From NCBI RefSeq assembly GCF_024355225.1, contig NZ_VCNH01000006.1, forward strand, positions 1 to 49,868: a DNA stretch of 49,868 nt, read 5' to 3'. Every line of letters starts with the position of its first letter. The stretch's first letter is position 1. This stretch comes from Roseovarius sp. M141. GTDB taxonomy: Bacteria; Pseudomonadota; Alphaproteobacteria; Rhodobacterales; Rhodobacteraceae. This document shows, piece after piece, positions 11,412-18,740 of this stretch. Below the pieces are notes generated by a model. It was not told the DNA's origin, did not search any database, and saw only the letters and a list, made by a program, of their open reading frames with translations. The position numbers were made by a program, and so were the translations under genes.

Positions 11412-11749
11412 CTGACCTCACAAGCTCTGAAATATATGATACCGCGGTGTTTCACACACCGGGGTCCGCCGTTTCGCCGCCTGCTTGATTATGGCTGGCA
11501 ACATGTCCGTTGCAGACGGGACGAGAAGCTCGTCTGCCTTTGCGTTGGCCAGAACGGGAAATCGGAAAAATCGCCCTGTTCTCCATACCGTCGTGTCCGA
11601 TTGACATGCAACGGACATGTCTTGGTTTAACTCCGGCTTCGACTATTGGTTCATCAGCGAATAGACCTTTTTAATCGCTGCAAAACAAATGTATCGGTAT
11701 TATCCACAAACCGATGAATTTCGTCATTCGACGGGTCTCGTAGCGTCCA
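11412..11749. other. Gene-poor stretch with a 14-bp inverted repeat
   Basis: No convincing gene in this 338-bp stretch, which lies between the esterase start and the CDF transporter end. It holds a perfect 14-bp inverted repeat: ACATGTCCGTTGCA at 11501-11514 and its reverse complement at 11607-11620. A 66-codon leftward frame (11418-11618) starts inside the right arm; I do not recognise it and give it low weight. Confidence 0.5.
11501..11620. repeat. 14-bp inverted repeat pair with 92-bp spacer
   Basis: The arms at 11501-11514 and 11607-11620 are perfect reverse complements. They could be paired binding sites or the stem of a structured transcript. Both arms are conserved in copy 2 (48750-48763 and 48856-48869). 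Confidence 0.6.
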
Positions 11750-12687
11750 TCATTCGCTGTTCTCCGAAGGATCAGGCAGATCTTGTAGTTGCCGCCCGAG
11801 CGCCATCAGCCGCCACGCCTGATCATCTGATAACAATTTGCGCGCTTCACCGATGTTCAGCTCTGCACCCTTGACGGGAACCACATTGGCCCGCACAAAC
11901 CGTCCGGTTTCACGCACCTGCACGTCATGACCCGGAAACCGCTTACGTAACTCGTACTCGAAAGCGTGTCGACGATCGGATGAACATCGGTCGAGTCCAG
12001 TTCTCGGGGTGCTCCGTCCAGCAGCTCGGCAACTGCAATGCGAAGGTTGCGCAGCCCGTCCCGCAGGATGTCAAAGGAAATCAGCCCCGCCGCAGCCGCA
12101 TCAGCCCACCAGAATCCGAAACCAATGCCCACGATACCCGCAATACCTGCCAAGCCCGTCTTCCAGTCGGCTGCGTTCATATCCGCATCTGTGTAGAGGA
12201 TCTTGTCCATCGCCGCACGGGCCAGCGGTTTCTTCATGTGGCCAAGGATGACAGGGGGAATGATGGAATAGACAAGTGCGGCGACCATCAGCCAGCCCAG
12301 CCAGACATCCCAGCCGAGGATCGTGACGTTTCCGATGGTGGGGTGCTCCTGCAGGATCAGAGCACTGGTCGCGTCATAGAGCAGGAATCCTCCCATGGCG
12401 GTCAGCGCGCCAGCAGCCAGAAGAAAAGCCAGCGACCCGACACGGTGAAATCCGAAAGGATATTGCTCGGTCGCGGGCTTGTTCTCAAACTTTCGCGCCA
12501 GCAGGAACAGGATGGGCGGCAGCAGACTGAGCGTGTCTTCGATCCACGCTGCCTTCATTGCCTGGCTGGATCCCATCGCAAAATACATCACCGCAATGAT
12601 GGTCAGCAGCCAGAAAATTGACCACCACTCCAGTCTGGCGGCACGGCGCAGCTTTCGCTTGATTTCGTCGGGAAGGTCGTGGCTCAT
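11750..12687 (-). CDS. CDF-family cation transporter, 3' part frameshifted in this copy
   Basis: A protein of about 311 aa. It has the CDF arrangement: six hydrophobic segments, acidic metal-site residues in WIEDTLS (TM2) and YTDADMNAADWKTG (TM5), then a short cytosolic domain. Such proteins export divalent metals (Zn, Fe, Mn, Co) against H+. The start overlaps the lipoprotein stop by ATGA. In this copy the bases at 11953-11958 read TACTC where copy 2 has GCC, which shifts the frame; copy 2 gives the natural tail ending at the equivalent of 11750. Confidence 0.82.
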
Positions 12688-13136
12688 TCGACCATCCCCC
12701 GGATTGCGCGGTTTACCGTAATCAGAAACCTGTTTTCGCCCTTGCGAATGGCCAAAGCCCGGTCTTCTGTTTCATTTCCAAGTGTTACGCGGCCCAGCGG
12801 ATTGCTCAGCGCGACGTCGGCGGCAAAGGGTGTATTGGCTGGAATACGTCCGGCGATAATGTGTAACTTCCCGTTTTCCAACTGCACAAAAAGCGTGTGC
12901 GGATCACCTGTCACGAGTTCTGTCTCTGCTTGCATGGCACTGGCAATCCGCGCGACTGCATCGCTATCCGCCTGGTCGAGTGGTTCTACCAACGCCCCGA
13001 CTCTGAGGATACCACCCGTCACTTCCTCTGTCGTTCCTTCCGGATCATCCGGGACTTTACAAGCAATTAACAGGGACATGGCCAGCACTGCCATGAGGGT
13101 GCGCCAGGATTGCGAAGAGATAGCTGTTGCGCGCAT
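12684..13136 (-). CDS. Putative lipoprotein upstream of the CDF transporter
   Basis: A 150-aa protein with a type II signal peptide: Arg near the start, a hydrophobic core and the lipobox LLIAC, so the mature protein would be anchored through Cys at about residue 24. The mature part is acidic and soluble; I do not recognise a domain. AGGAA lies six bases before the start at 13136. Its stop overlaps the CDF start, so it may be an accessory protein for metal export at the membrane surface; this is inferred from context only. Confidence 0.7.
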   Translation of the reverse strand: MRATAISSQSWRTLMAVLAMSLLIACKVPDDPEGTTEEVTGGILRVGALVEPLDQADSDAVARIASAMQAETELVTGDPHTLFVQLENGKLHIIAGRIPANTPFAADVALSNPLGRVTLGNETEDRALAIRKGENRFLITVNRAIRGMVE

Positions 13137-13307
13137 GGATGTTCCTGCAAATCCGGCCCCGTCGCCGATGAAATACACTTCCTTTCTAAACCAAACGTTT
13201 GAAAATAGGTTCCGAGTCTAAAAATGTGGAACGCTTGTCGTTTCAAATCTATATCTTCATTATCCCGTCTTTGAACATGGCGGCGCACCCGCAAGGAGAG
13301 GACCGAC
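13137..13307. promoter_or_regulatory. Divergent promoter region between lipoprotein-CDF and Ku-LigD
   Basis: This is a 171-bp intergenic region between divergent operons, AT-richer than its neighbours around 13190-13270. It contains GGAAC on the plus strand at 13228-13232 and on the minus strand at 13208-13212; the latter is followed after 16 bases by GGTT, a weak resemblance to EcfG (GGAAC-N16/17-CGTT) promoters. AGGAGAGG precedes the Ku start. Confidence 0.3.
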
Positions 13308-14135
13308 ATGGCACCGCGCGCACTCTGGAAAGGACAGCTTCGCCTGTCGCTCGTCTCCATCCCGGTCGAGATTTTTTCGGCCACCAAATCGGGCGCGCGG
13401 GTGTCGTTCCGCCAGATTCACAAACCGTCGGGCAAGCGCATCCGGTATGAAAAATCCGTTCCCGGCATCGGCCCGGTCAAGACCGATGACATCGTCAAGG
13501 GCTATGAGGTGGAGGACGACGAATATATCCTGCTCGACCCGGATGAGATCGACGCGATCAAGCTGGAGACGAAAATGACCTTCGAACTGGTGCAATTCGT
13601 TGATGCCTGCGAGATTTCGCCGCTTTATTTCGACAAGCCCTATTACATCACCGCCTCGGACGATCTGGCGCAGGATGCCTATCGCGTGGTGCGCGATGCA
13701 TTGCGGCAAGCTGGCAAGGTTGGTCTCGGGCAAGTCACCATGCGCGGCAAAGAATATCTGGCGGCCGTCAAACCCTGCGGCGACGGGCTGCTGATGGAGA
13801 CGCTGCATTACGAGGGCGAGTTGCGCGAGGCCGACCAGATCTTCACCGATATCGAGGATGAGAAAGTTGACAAGGAGCTGCTGGAGGTCGCCACATCCCT
13901 GATCGACCGTAAAAGCGCACCTTTCGATGCCGGCGCCTATCACGACAAATATGCCGAGGCGATGCAGGATCTTCTGGAAGCCAAAATCAAGAACAAGAAG
14001 ACACCGCGCGTGCGGACCGACGACGATGACAGCACTGGCGGCGACAATGTCGTCGATCTGATGAGCGCGCTGAAACAGAGCCTCAAGGATGCCGACGGTA
14101 GGAAAAAGAAGAAACCGGCTAAAAAGGTGTCCTAG
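13308..14135 (+). CDS. ku: Ku DNA end-binding protein (NHEJ)
   Basis: A 275-aa bacterial Ku. The Ku core (about 5-205) starts with the family-typical RALWKGQLRLSLVSIPV; the tail after residue 245 is Lys-rich (KKKKPAKK), as in Ku proteins that contact DNA and LigD. It forms a ring that holds double-strand-break ends and recruits LigD. AGGAGAGG lies seven bases before the start. The ligD ATG follows the stop codon directly, so the two genes are one unit. Confidence 0.95.
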   Translation: MAPRALWKGQLRLSLVSIPVEIFSATKSGARVSFRQIHKPSGKRIRYEKSVPGIGPVKTDDIVKGYEVEDDEYILLDPDEIDAIKLETKMTFELVQFVDACEISPLYFDKPYYITASDDLAQDAYRVVRDALRQAGKVGLGQVTMRGKEYLAAVKPCGDGLLMETLHYEGELREADQIFTDIEDEKVDKELLEVATSLIDRKSAPFDAGAYHDKYAEAMQDLLEAKIKNKKTPRVRTDDDDSTGGDNVVDLMSALKQSLKDADGRKKKKPAKKVS

Positions 14136-16595
14136 ATGGCCAAGCACCCCGATCCACTGGCCAATTACAACCAAATGCGGGACTTTTCCCGCACCAAGGA
14201 GCCACACGGCCGCGTGGGCGAAGCGCGCACGAAACGGCGCTTTCTGGTGCAGAAACATGCTGCATCGCGCCTGCATTATGATTTCCGGCTGGAATGGAAC
14301 GGCGTGCTGCTCAGCTGGGCGGTGACCAAGGGGCCGTCCCCCGATCCGGGCGAGAAGCGTCTGGCAGTGCGCACCGAGGATCACCCGCTGGACTACGGTG
14401 ATTTCGAAGGCATTATCCCGAAAGGCGAATATGGCGGCGGCACGGTGATGCTGTGGGATACCGGAGGCTGGGTGCCGCAAGAAGATTTCGAAAAAGGCCT
14501 CGCGGATGGCAAGCTGAAATTTACCCTGCAAGGCCAGCGGATGAAGGGCGGCTGGGCGCTGGTGCGGATGCGCGGGAAATCAGGCGAGAAACGCGAGAAC
14601 TGGCTTCTGATCAAAGAACGTGACGATTACGCCGCAAGCGATCCGGACGGTTTTACTAAGGGCAACGCGGTCTCGGTCAAGACGGGTCGCACCATGTCGC
14701 AGATTGCTGACGATACCCCCGCCAAAGCCCTGCCCGACCCTGCCCCCAACCGCAGCCGCAAGCGCCCCGCTTTCGTCAAGCCGCAGCTTGCCACGCTTGT
14801 GACCGAGGCGCCCGAGGGCGACGACTGGTTGCACGAGACCAAGTTCGACGGCTATCGCTGCCTTGCCGCACTCGGCAAGGGCGGCACGCGGCTTTACACC
14901 CGGTCGGGCAAGGATTGGACCGACAGGTTCCATGCGCTGGACGGCGCGTTCGATCCCCTGCCCTGCGATGCCGCGCTGATCGACGGCGAGGTGATGGCGG
15001 CGCGCATCCGCGGCTCGGCGTTCTCCTCGCTGCAAAAGGCGCTGAAAGAGGGCAACGCGCTGATCTTCTTTGCCTTCGACCTGTTGTGCATCGACGGCGA
15101 CGACCTGCGCAAGAAGCCCCAGACCGAGCGGCGCGAGCGACTGGCACGACTGTTGTCCGGCGTGCCCTCCGGCGGCGGCCTGCGGCTCAGCGAGCATATC
15201 GTCGGCAACGGCGCGGAGGTTTTCGCCAACGCCTGCAAGGCCGGTGCCGAGGGGATCATCAGCAAACGCATCGACGCCCCCTATCGCGGCACCCGCAGCA
15301 AGGCGTGGCGCAAGGTCAAATGCACGCGCCGACAGGAGTTCGTGATCGTCGGCTATTCGCCGTCGGACAAGGCGGGGCGGCCCTTTGCGTCGCTGTTGCT
15401 GGCCAGCCACGAGGGCGATGCGCTGCGCTACAAGGGACGGGTCGGCACCGGGTTTTCCGACGCGGTGATGACGCAGATGGCGCAGGCGATGACCGCGCGC
15501 AAGACCTCGCCCTGCGACGGTGTCCCGGACGACATCGCGCAGGACGCCAAATGGGTGCGCGCAGATCTGGTGGCCGAGGTCGAGTTCACCGAATTCACCG
15601 GCGACGGCTATGTGCGCCACGCCAGCTTTCTGGGCCTGCGCGAGGACAAGACGGCCGGTGACGTGCGATTGGAGGAACCGATGGAGAACGGCAGCGACAC
15701 CACCGTGCAGGGCATCCGAATCAGCAACGCGGATCGCCCCGTCTTTCCCGATGCGGGCTGCACGAAGGGCGACGTGGCGCGGCATTACGCGCGCGTGGGC
15801 GCGCGCCTGATCGCGCTGGCGGGACACCGGCCCTTGTCGCTTTACCGCTGCCCCTCCGGTATCGACGATCCGTGCTTTTTCCAGAAGCATGACGGCGGCG
15901 GGATGCCCGGTGCGCTGTCGCGCGTCAGCATCGAGGAAAGCGACGGCGACAGCGCCGATTATCTGTATGCCACCCGTCCTGAAAGCCTGATCGCCGCCGC
16001 GCAGATGGGCAGTATCGAGTTCCACATCTGGGGTGCGCGCACTGACCGGCTGGAACGGCCCGACCGGCTGGTGTTCGATCTCGACCCCGACGAGGGGCTG
16101 GACTGGACCGATGTGCAGGCCGCGGCCTTCGACGTGCGCGATGCGCTAGCCGATCTTGGCCTGCAAAGCGGTGCAATCGTCACCGGCGGCAAGGGCGTGC
16201 ATGTCTGGCTGGCGCTGCGGCGCACCCGCGGCTGGGACACGGTCAAGTTGTTCGCCAAGACCTTTGCCAACGTGATGGCGGCGCGCGACCCCGATCGCTA
16301 CACTGCAACAATGTCTAAATCCAAACGCAAAGGCCGCGTCTTCATCGATTGGCTGCGTAACGAGCGCGGTGCGACGGCGATCGCCCCCTACTCTCTGCGC
16401 GCCCGCCCCGGCGCCCCGGTCGCAGTGCCGGTGACCTGGGACGAGCTGAAGGAGCTGGACAGTGCCAACCAGTTTTCCATGTCCGACATGGCGGCGCGGC
16501 TGAAAGCGGATTGCCCCGCAGATCAGGTTCAGGACAATCTGCAGACCCTCAGTGACAATGTGATCGACGCGCTTCAATCCCTGACGGAAGAATAA
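14136..16595 (+). CDS. ligD: Multifunctional ATP-dependent DNA ligase LigD
   Basis: An 819-aa NHEJ ligase with the order phosphoesterase - ligase - polymerase. The PE domain (about 15-165) has His41, His47 and Asp49 in HAASRLHYD. The ligase domain (about 215-510) has the nucleotidylated Lys236 in ETKFDGYR. The polymerase/primase domain (about 535-819) has Asp648 and Asp650 in DLDPDEG. It seals, trims and fills the ends presented by Ku. All catalytic motifs seen are intact, so plasmid carriers probably have working two-component end joining. Confidence 0.96.
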   Translation: MAKHPDPLANYNQMRDFSRTKEPHGRVGEARTKRRFLVQKHAASRLHYDFRLEWNGVLLSWAVTKGPSPDPGEKRLAVRTEDHPLDYGDFEGIIPKGEYGGGTVMLWDTGGWVPQEDFEKGLADGKLKFTLQGQRMKGGWALVRMRGKSGEKRENWLLIKERDDYAASDPDGFTKGNAVSVKTGRTMSQIADDTPAKALPDPAPNRSRKRPAFVKPQLATLVTEAPEGDDWLHETKFDGYRCLAALGKGGTRLYTRSGKDWTDRFHALDGAFDPLPCDAALIDGEVMAARIRGSAFSSLQKALKEGNALIFFAFDLLCIDGDDLRKKPQTERRERLARLLSGVPSGGGLRLSEHIVGNGAEVFANACKAGAEGIISKRIDAPYRGTRSKAWRKVKCTRRQEFVIVGYSPSDKAGRPFASLLLASHEGDALRYKGRVGTGFSDAVMTQMAQAMTARKTSPCDGVPDDIAQDAKWVRADLVAEVEFTEFTGDGYVRHASFLGLREDKTAGDVRLEEPMENGSDTTVQGIRISNADRPVFPDAGCTKGDVARHYARVGARLIALAGHRPLSLYRCPSGIDDPCFFQKHDGGGMPGALSRVSIEESDGDSADYLYATRPESLIAAAQMGSIEFHIWGARTDRLERPDRLVFDLDPDEGLDWTDVQAAAFDVRDALADLGLQSGAIVTGGKGVHVWLALRRTRGWDTVKLFAKTFANVMAARDPDRYTATMSKSKRKGRVFIDWLRNERGATAIAPYSLRARPGAPVAVPVTWDELKELDSANQFSMSDMAARLKADCPADQVQDNLQTLSDNVIDALQSLTEE

Positions 16596-16660
16596 CCGGC
16601 GTCCTCTTGGAACAATCCCCGCCAAAGCAGCAAAATGCTGCCAGCCGCACCTGTGCAACG

Positions 16661-16690
16661 GAACCACTCTGCGTGCTACTCGGTTTTCCT
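16661..16690 (+). promoter_or_regulatory. Possible EcfG-type promoter of the PRC-barrel gene
   Basis: GGAAC at 16660-16664, then 16 bases, then CGGTT at 16681-16685, 36 bp before the start codon. The alphaproteobacterial general-stress sigma factor EcfG prefers GGAAC-N16/17-CGTT; the -10 here deviates by one base. Only a candidate. Confidence 0.3.
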
Positions 16691-16720
16691 CTTAGAAAAT
16701 TAGAAGAAGGAGGAAAACAA

Positions 16721-17074
16721 ATGGACAATTCTGCACATGCGAGTCTCGTCTCATCGAACGATGTGAACGGAACTGACGTCTATGGTAATGATGGTTCCCA
16801 CATCGGCACAATCGACCACCTCATGATCGACAAGCAATCCGGCAGGGTCGCCTACGCGGTAATGGGCTTTGGTGGCTTTCTGGGGCTGGGCGAAGACCAT
16901 CATCCGGTCCCGTGGGGAAAACTCCGATACGATACGGCCCGGAACGGCTTTGTGACGGACATCACGGAGCAAGAAGTCAAAGGTGCTCCCGCCCGTAGCG
17001 ACAACTGGTATGGGGACCGGGACTGGGAGCGCCGAACGCACGATCATTATGGCGTTCCACACTATTGGATTTGA
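16721..17074 (+). CDS. PRC-barrel domain protein
   Basis: A 117-aa protein with a PRC-barrel (about 10-85): DVYGNDGSHIGTIDHLMID, then VAYAVMGFGGFLGLGEDHHPVPW. PRC-barrel proteins of this size are common in alphaproteobacterial stress regulons, but their biochemical role is mostly unknown. GAAGGAGG lies nine bases before the start at 16721, which decides it over the upstream ATG. It is monocistronic, ending at the strong terminator at 17100. Confidence 0.85.
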   Translation: MDNSAHASLVSSNDVNGTDVYGNDGSHIGTIDHLMIDKQSGRVAYAVMGFGGFLGLGEDHHPVPWGKLRYDTARNGFVTDITEQEVKGAPARSDNWYGDRDWERRTHDHYGVPHYWI

Positions 17075-17099
17075 TGACGAATGCACCGGAAACATCGGC

Positions 17100-17130
17100 G
17101 GCGGCTCTCTCAGAGAGCCGCCATTTTTAT
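17100..17130 (+). terminator. Rho-independent terminator after the PRC-barrel gene
   Basis: An 11-bp perfect GC-rich stem (GGCGGCTCTCT paired with AGAGAGCCGCC, 17100-17122) with a minimal loop, followed by ATTTTTAT. Confidence 0.88.
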
Positions 17131-17177
17131 ACAGCCGATAACTTTTTGATAATGCTCTCTTGAGCTTGTGAGGCATC

Positions 17178-17795
17178 ATGTGGAACTGGCTGGCCGAGAA
17201 TGCGTCACCTATCCAAGCGGCTGTAGGTGCAATCACCGCTCTGGTCTGGGTCGTCTATCTACAGATCCTTGTCTCAGGACTGCGTCGCCAACGCCGCACC
17301 GAAGTCCTGATACACCTCGGTGGCAGTCAAAGCCTCGATGCCCGCGCTTTCATCAGCAACCTCGGTTTCGAGCCGATTTACGTTTTAGAGATTCTTCTGA
17401 CAATCTGGTCCACGGACGGCGAACGCGAGACCTCCATCGCCGATCGCACTGAAATGGCGAAAGAGGATCTATCCAACCCGAGCGCCACCACCTTTCAAGG
17501 GCCTCTGAAAAGCGGGGATTTTATTGATATTGGCAGCTTCGAAGATCTTCTGAAACGTGCTCGCTGGAACACCTCGGACGATCTGGATCCCGGTGCGATC
17601 AAACGCGTGGAGATAAAAGTTGCAGCGATTTCAGCCGCCAGTTCCGCCGTGGTAGCATCGAAACGGCAGTTTTACGTTGAGTGTGTCGGGGACAAATGCG
17701 GACTTCGACCGAAGACGCTGTATGCCACGCAAATTCGGTCTTGGTGGGGTCGCTACAAACTCAAGCGAGAGTTACAGGAAAATTTGAAAAGCTGA
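17178..17795 (+). CDS. Membrane-anchored protein of unknown function
   Basis: A 205-aa protein with one hydrophobic helix (residues 10-34) followed by a basic stretch (GLRRQRRTE), which predicts a cytosolic C-terminal domain of mixed alpha/beta character. Two cysteines (CVGDKC) sit near residue 170. No family recognised. It stands alone between a terminator and a hairpin; GTGAGG precedes the start. Confidence 0.6.
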   Translation: MWNWLAENASPIQAAVGAITALVWVVYLQILVSGLRRQRRTEVLIHLGGSQSLDARAFISNLGFEPIYVLEILLTIWSTDGERETSIADRTEMAKEDLSNPSATTFQGPLKSGDFIDIGSFEDLLKRARWNTSDDLDPGAIKRVEIKVAAISAASSAVVASKRQFYVECVGDKCGLRPKTLYATQIRSWWGRYKLKRELQENLKS

Positions 17796-17802
17796 TGATT
17801 GG

Positions 17803-17831
17803 ACCTGCCCCGGTCCGTAGCAGGGGCAGGT
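17803..17831. terminator. Hairpin between convergent genes
   Basis: A 9-bp perfect stem (ACCTGCCCC with GGGGCAGGT) and an 11-base loop just after the stop of the 205-aa gene, pointing at the end of the EF-hand gene. No T-tract follows on either side, so it is terminator-like only by position. Confidence 0.4.
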
Positions 17832-17903
17832 GTTCACGAAGGCAAGATCAAGTCGACTGGTCTGACGCATGGGCCTTGTGAGCAGTGCCTGATCAACCGG
17901 ATT

Positions 17904-18203
17904 TTACGTCGATGCGCTTGAGCCCATGTCTTCGTCCATGGTTGTGCGTTCATCAGCATCGATCTTTTCATCCTGATTGCGATCATATCCCCTGAATACA
18001 CAAGAGTTGTATTCATCCTCGCTCAGCATGGAATCGCCATCGGAATCACAGGACGTAAAATTTCCGGTCTGGCTGAATCCAGTGCTGAACTGGTCCATGT
18101 TGATATTGCCATCCGCATCTGTTTCCATAGTGGAATCCTGCGCAAACGCGGCGGTTCCGGTCAACATCACCAGAGCACAGGCAGTTTTCGTGATGATCTT
18201 CAT
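17904..18203 (-). CDS. Secreted EF-hand calcium-binding protein
   Basis: A 99-aa protein with a Sec signal peptide (cleavage probably after AFA at about residue 21). The mature part has two clear EF-hand loops, DSDGDSMLSEDE and DRNQDEKIDADE, and a degenerate one (TDADGNINMDQF). It would bind Ca2+ in the periplasm or outside the cell. TCAGGAGGA precedes the start. The role, whether Ca2+ buffering, signalling or adhesion, is not evident. Confidence 0.82.
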   Translation of the reverse strand: MKIITKTACALVMLTGTAAFAQDSTMETDADGNINMDQFSTGFSQTGNFTSCDSDGDSMLSEDEYNSCVFRGYDRNQDEKIDADERTTMDEDMGSSAST

Positions 18204-18352
18204 TACTTTTCCTCCTGATAAAATGTGGTATGAACGGCAAGGCGTTAGCCTTCATCGTTCAAAAGGATGTTAAGCGTCCTTGGAGGACTGACCTTCAATC
18301 CATTTTAAGATGTGCGCATCTAGGCGTCGTTCCGCATAAAAGCGTTTGTAGC

Positions 18353-18724
18353 CTACATGGTTTCACCGAGCATCTTGCGCAGCTGTCGCGTTAGACGATG
18401 TGGCGTGATGGGTTTCGACACCAAGTCGAACTGATGAAACTGCAGAGGAATTTCTTTCCGGGCATAGGCGCTGACAAACGTAATCGGCACTGACAAGGCA
18501 TCCAGCTTCTCGACGATGGGGAATGAAGTCTCTGGTCCGAGAGTGACATCAAGGAAGGCGGCGTCGATCTTGTGATTTTCTATCAGGCTCATTGCAGCCG
18601 CAACATTACTGGCCGGTCCGACAACGCGGTATCCCAAATCTTCGATCATCATCTGGATATCGATGGCAATGAGCCATTCGTCTTCCACGACCAGAATATT
18701 ATGAGAGTTTTCTGGCCGGGACAT
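18353..18724 (-). CDS. Single-domain response regulator
   Basis: A 123-aa receiver domain without output domain: acidic pocket in VVEDEW, phospho-acceptor Asp in AAFLDVTLG (about residue 59), conserved Lys in SKPI. The start follows AGGAG and lies 16 bp after the stop of the HWE kinase, so it is very probably that kinase's partner. In alphaproteobacteria, HWE/HisKA2 kinases and single receivers often feed the general stress response (PhyR/EcfG); no PhyR, NepR or EcfG is on this plasmid. Confidence 0.88.
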   Translation of the reverse strand: MSRPENSHNILVVEDEWLIAIDIQMMIEDLGYRVVGPASNVAAAMSLIENHKIDAAFLDVTLGPETSFPIVEKLDALSVPITFVSAYARKEIPLQFHQFDLVSKPITPHRLTRQLRKMLGETM

Positions 18725-18740
18725 GAACGAAACTCCTGTC

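Noticed and set aside
11630..11680. Possible tRNA fragment (GGTTC/TTCGA-like words)
   Set aside because: No cloverleaf, anticodon arm or acceptor stem could be formed.
13208..13250. EcfG promoter for ku
   Set aside because: GGAAC words exist, but none has CGTT at the right distance and orientation for ku.
13260..14531. 423-codon open frame on the minus strand
   Set aside because: Antisense to ku and the start of ligD; composition is that of a mirrored GC-rich gene.
14580..16025. 481-codon open frame on the minus strand
   Set aside because: Antisense shadow of ligD, whose three domains and catalytic residues are intact on the other strand.
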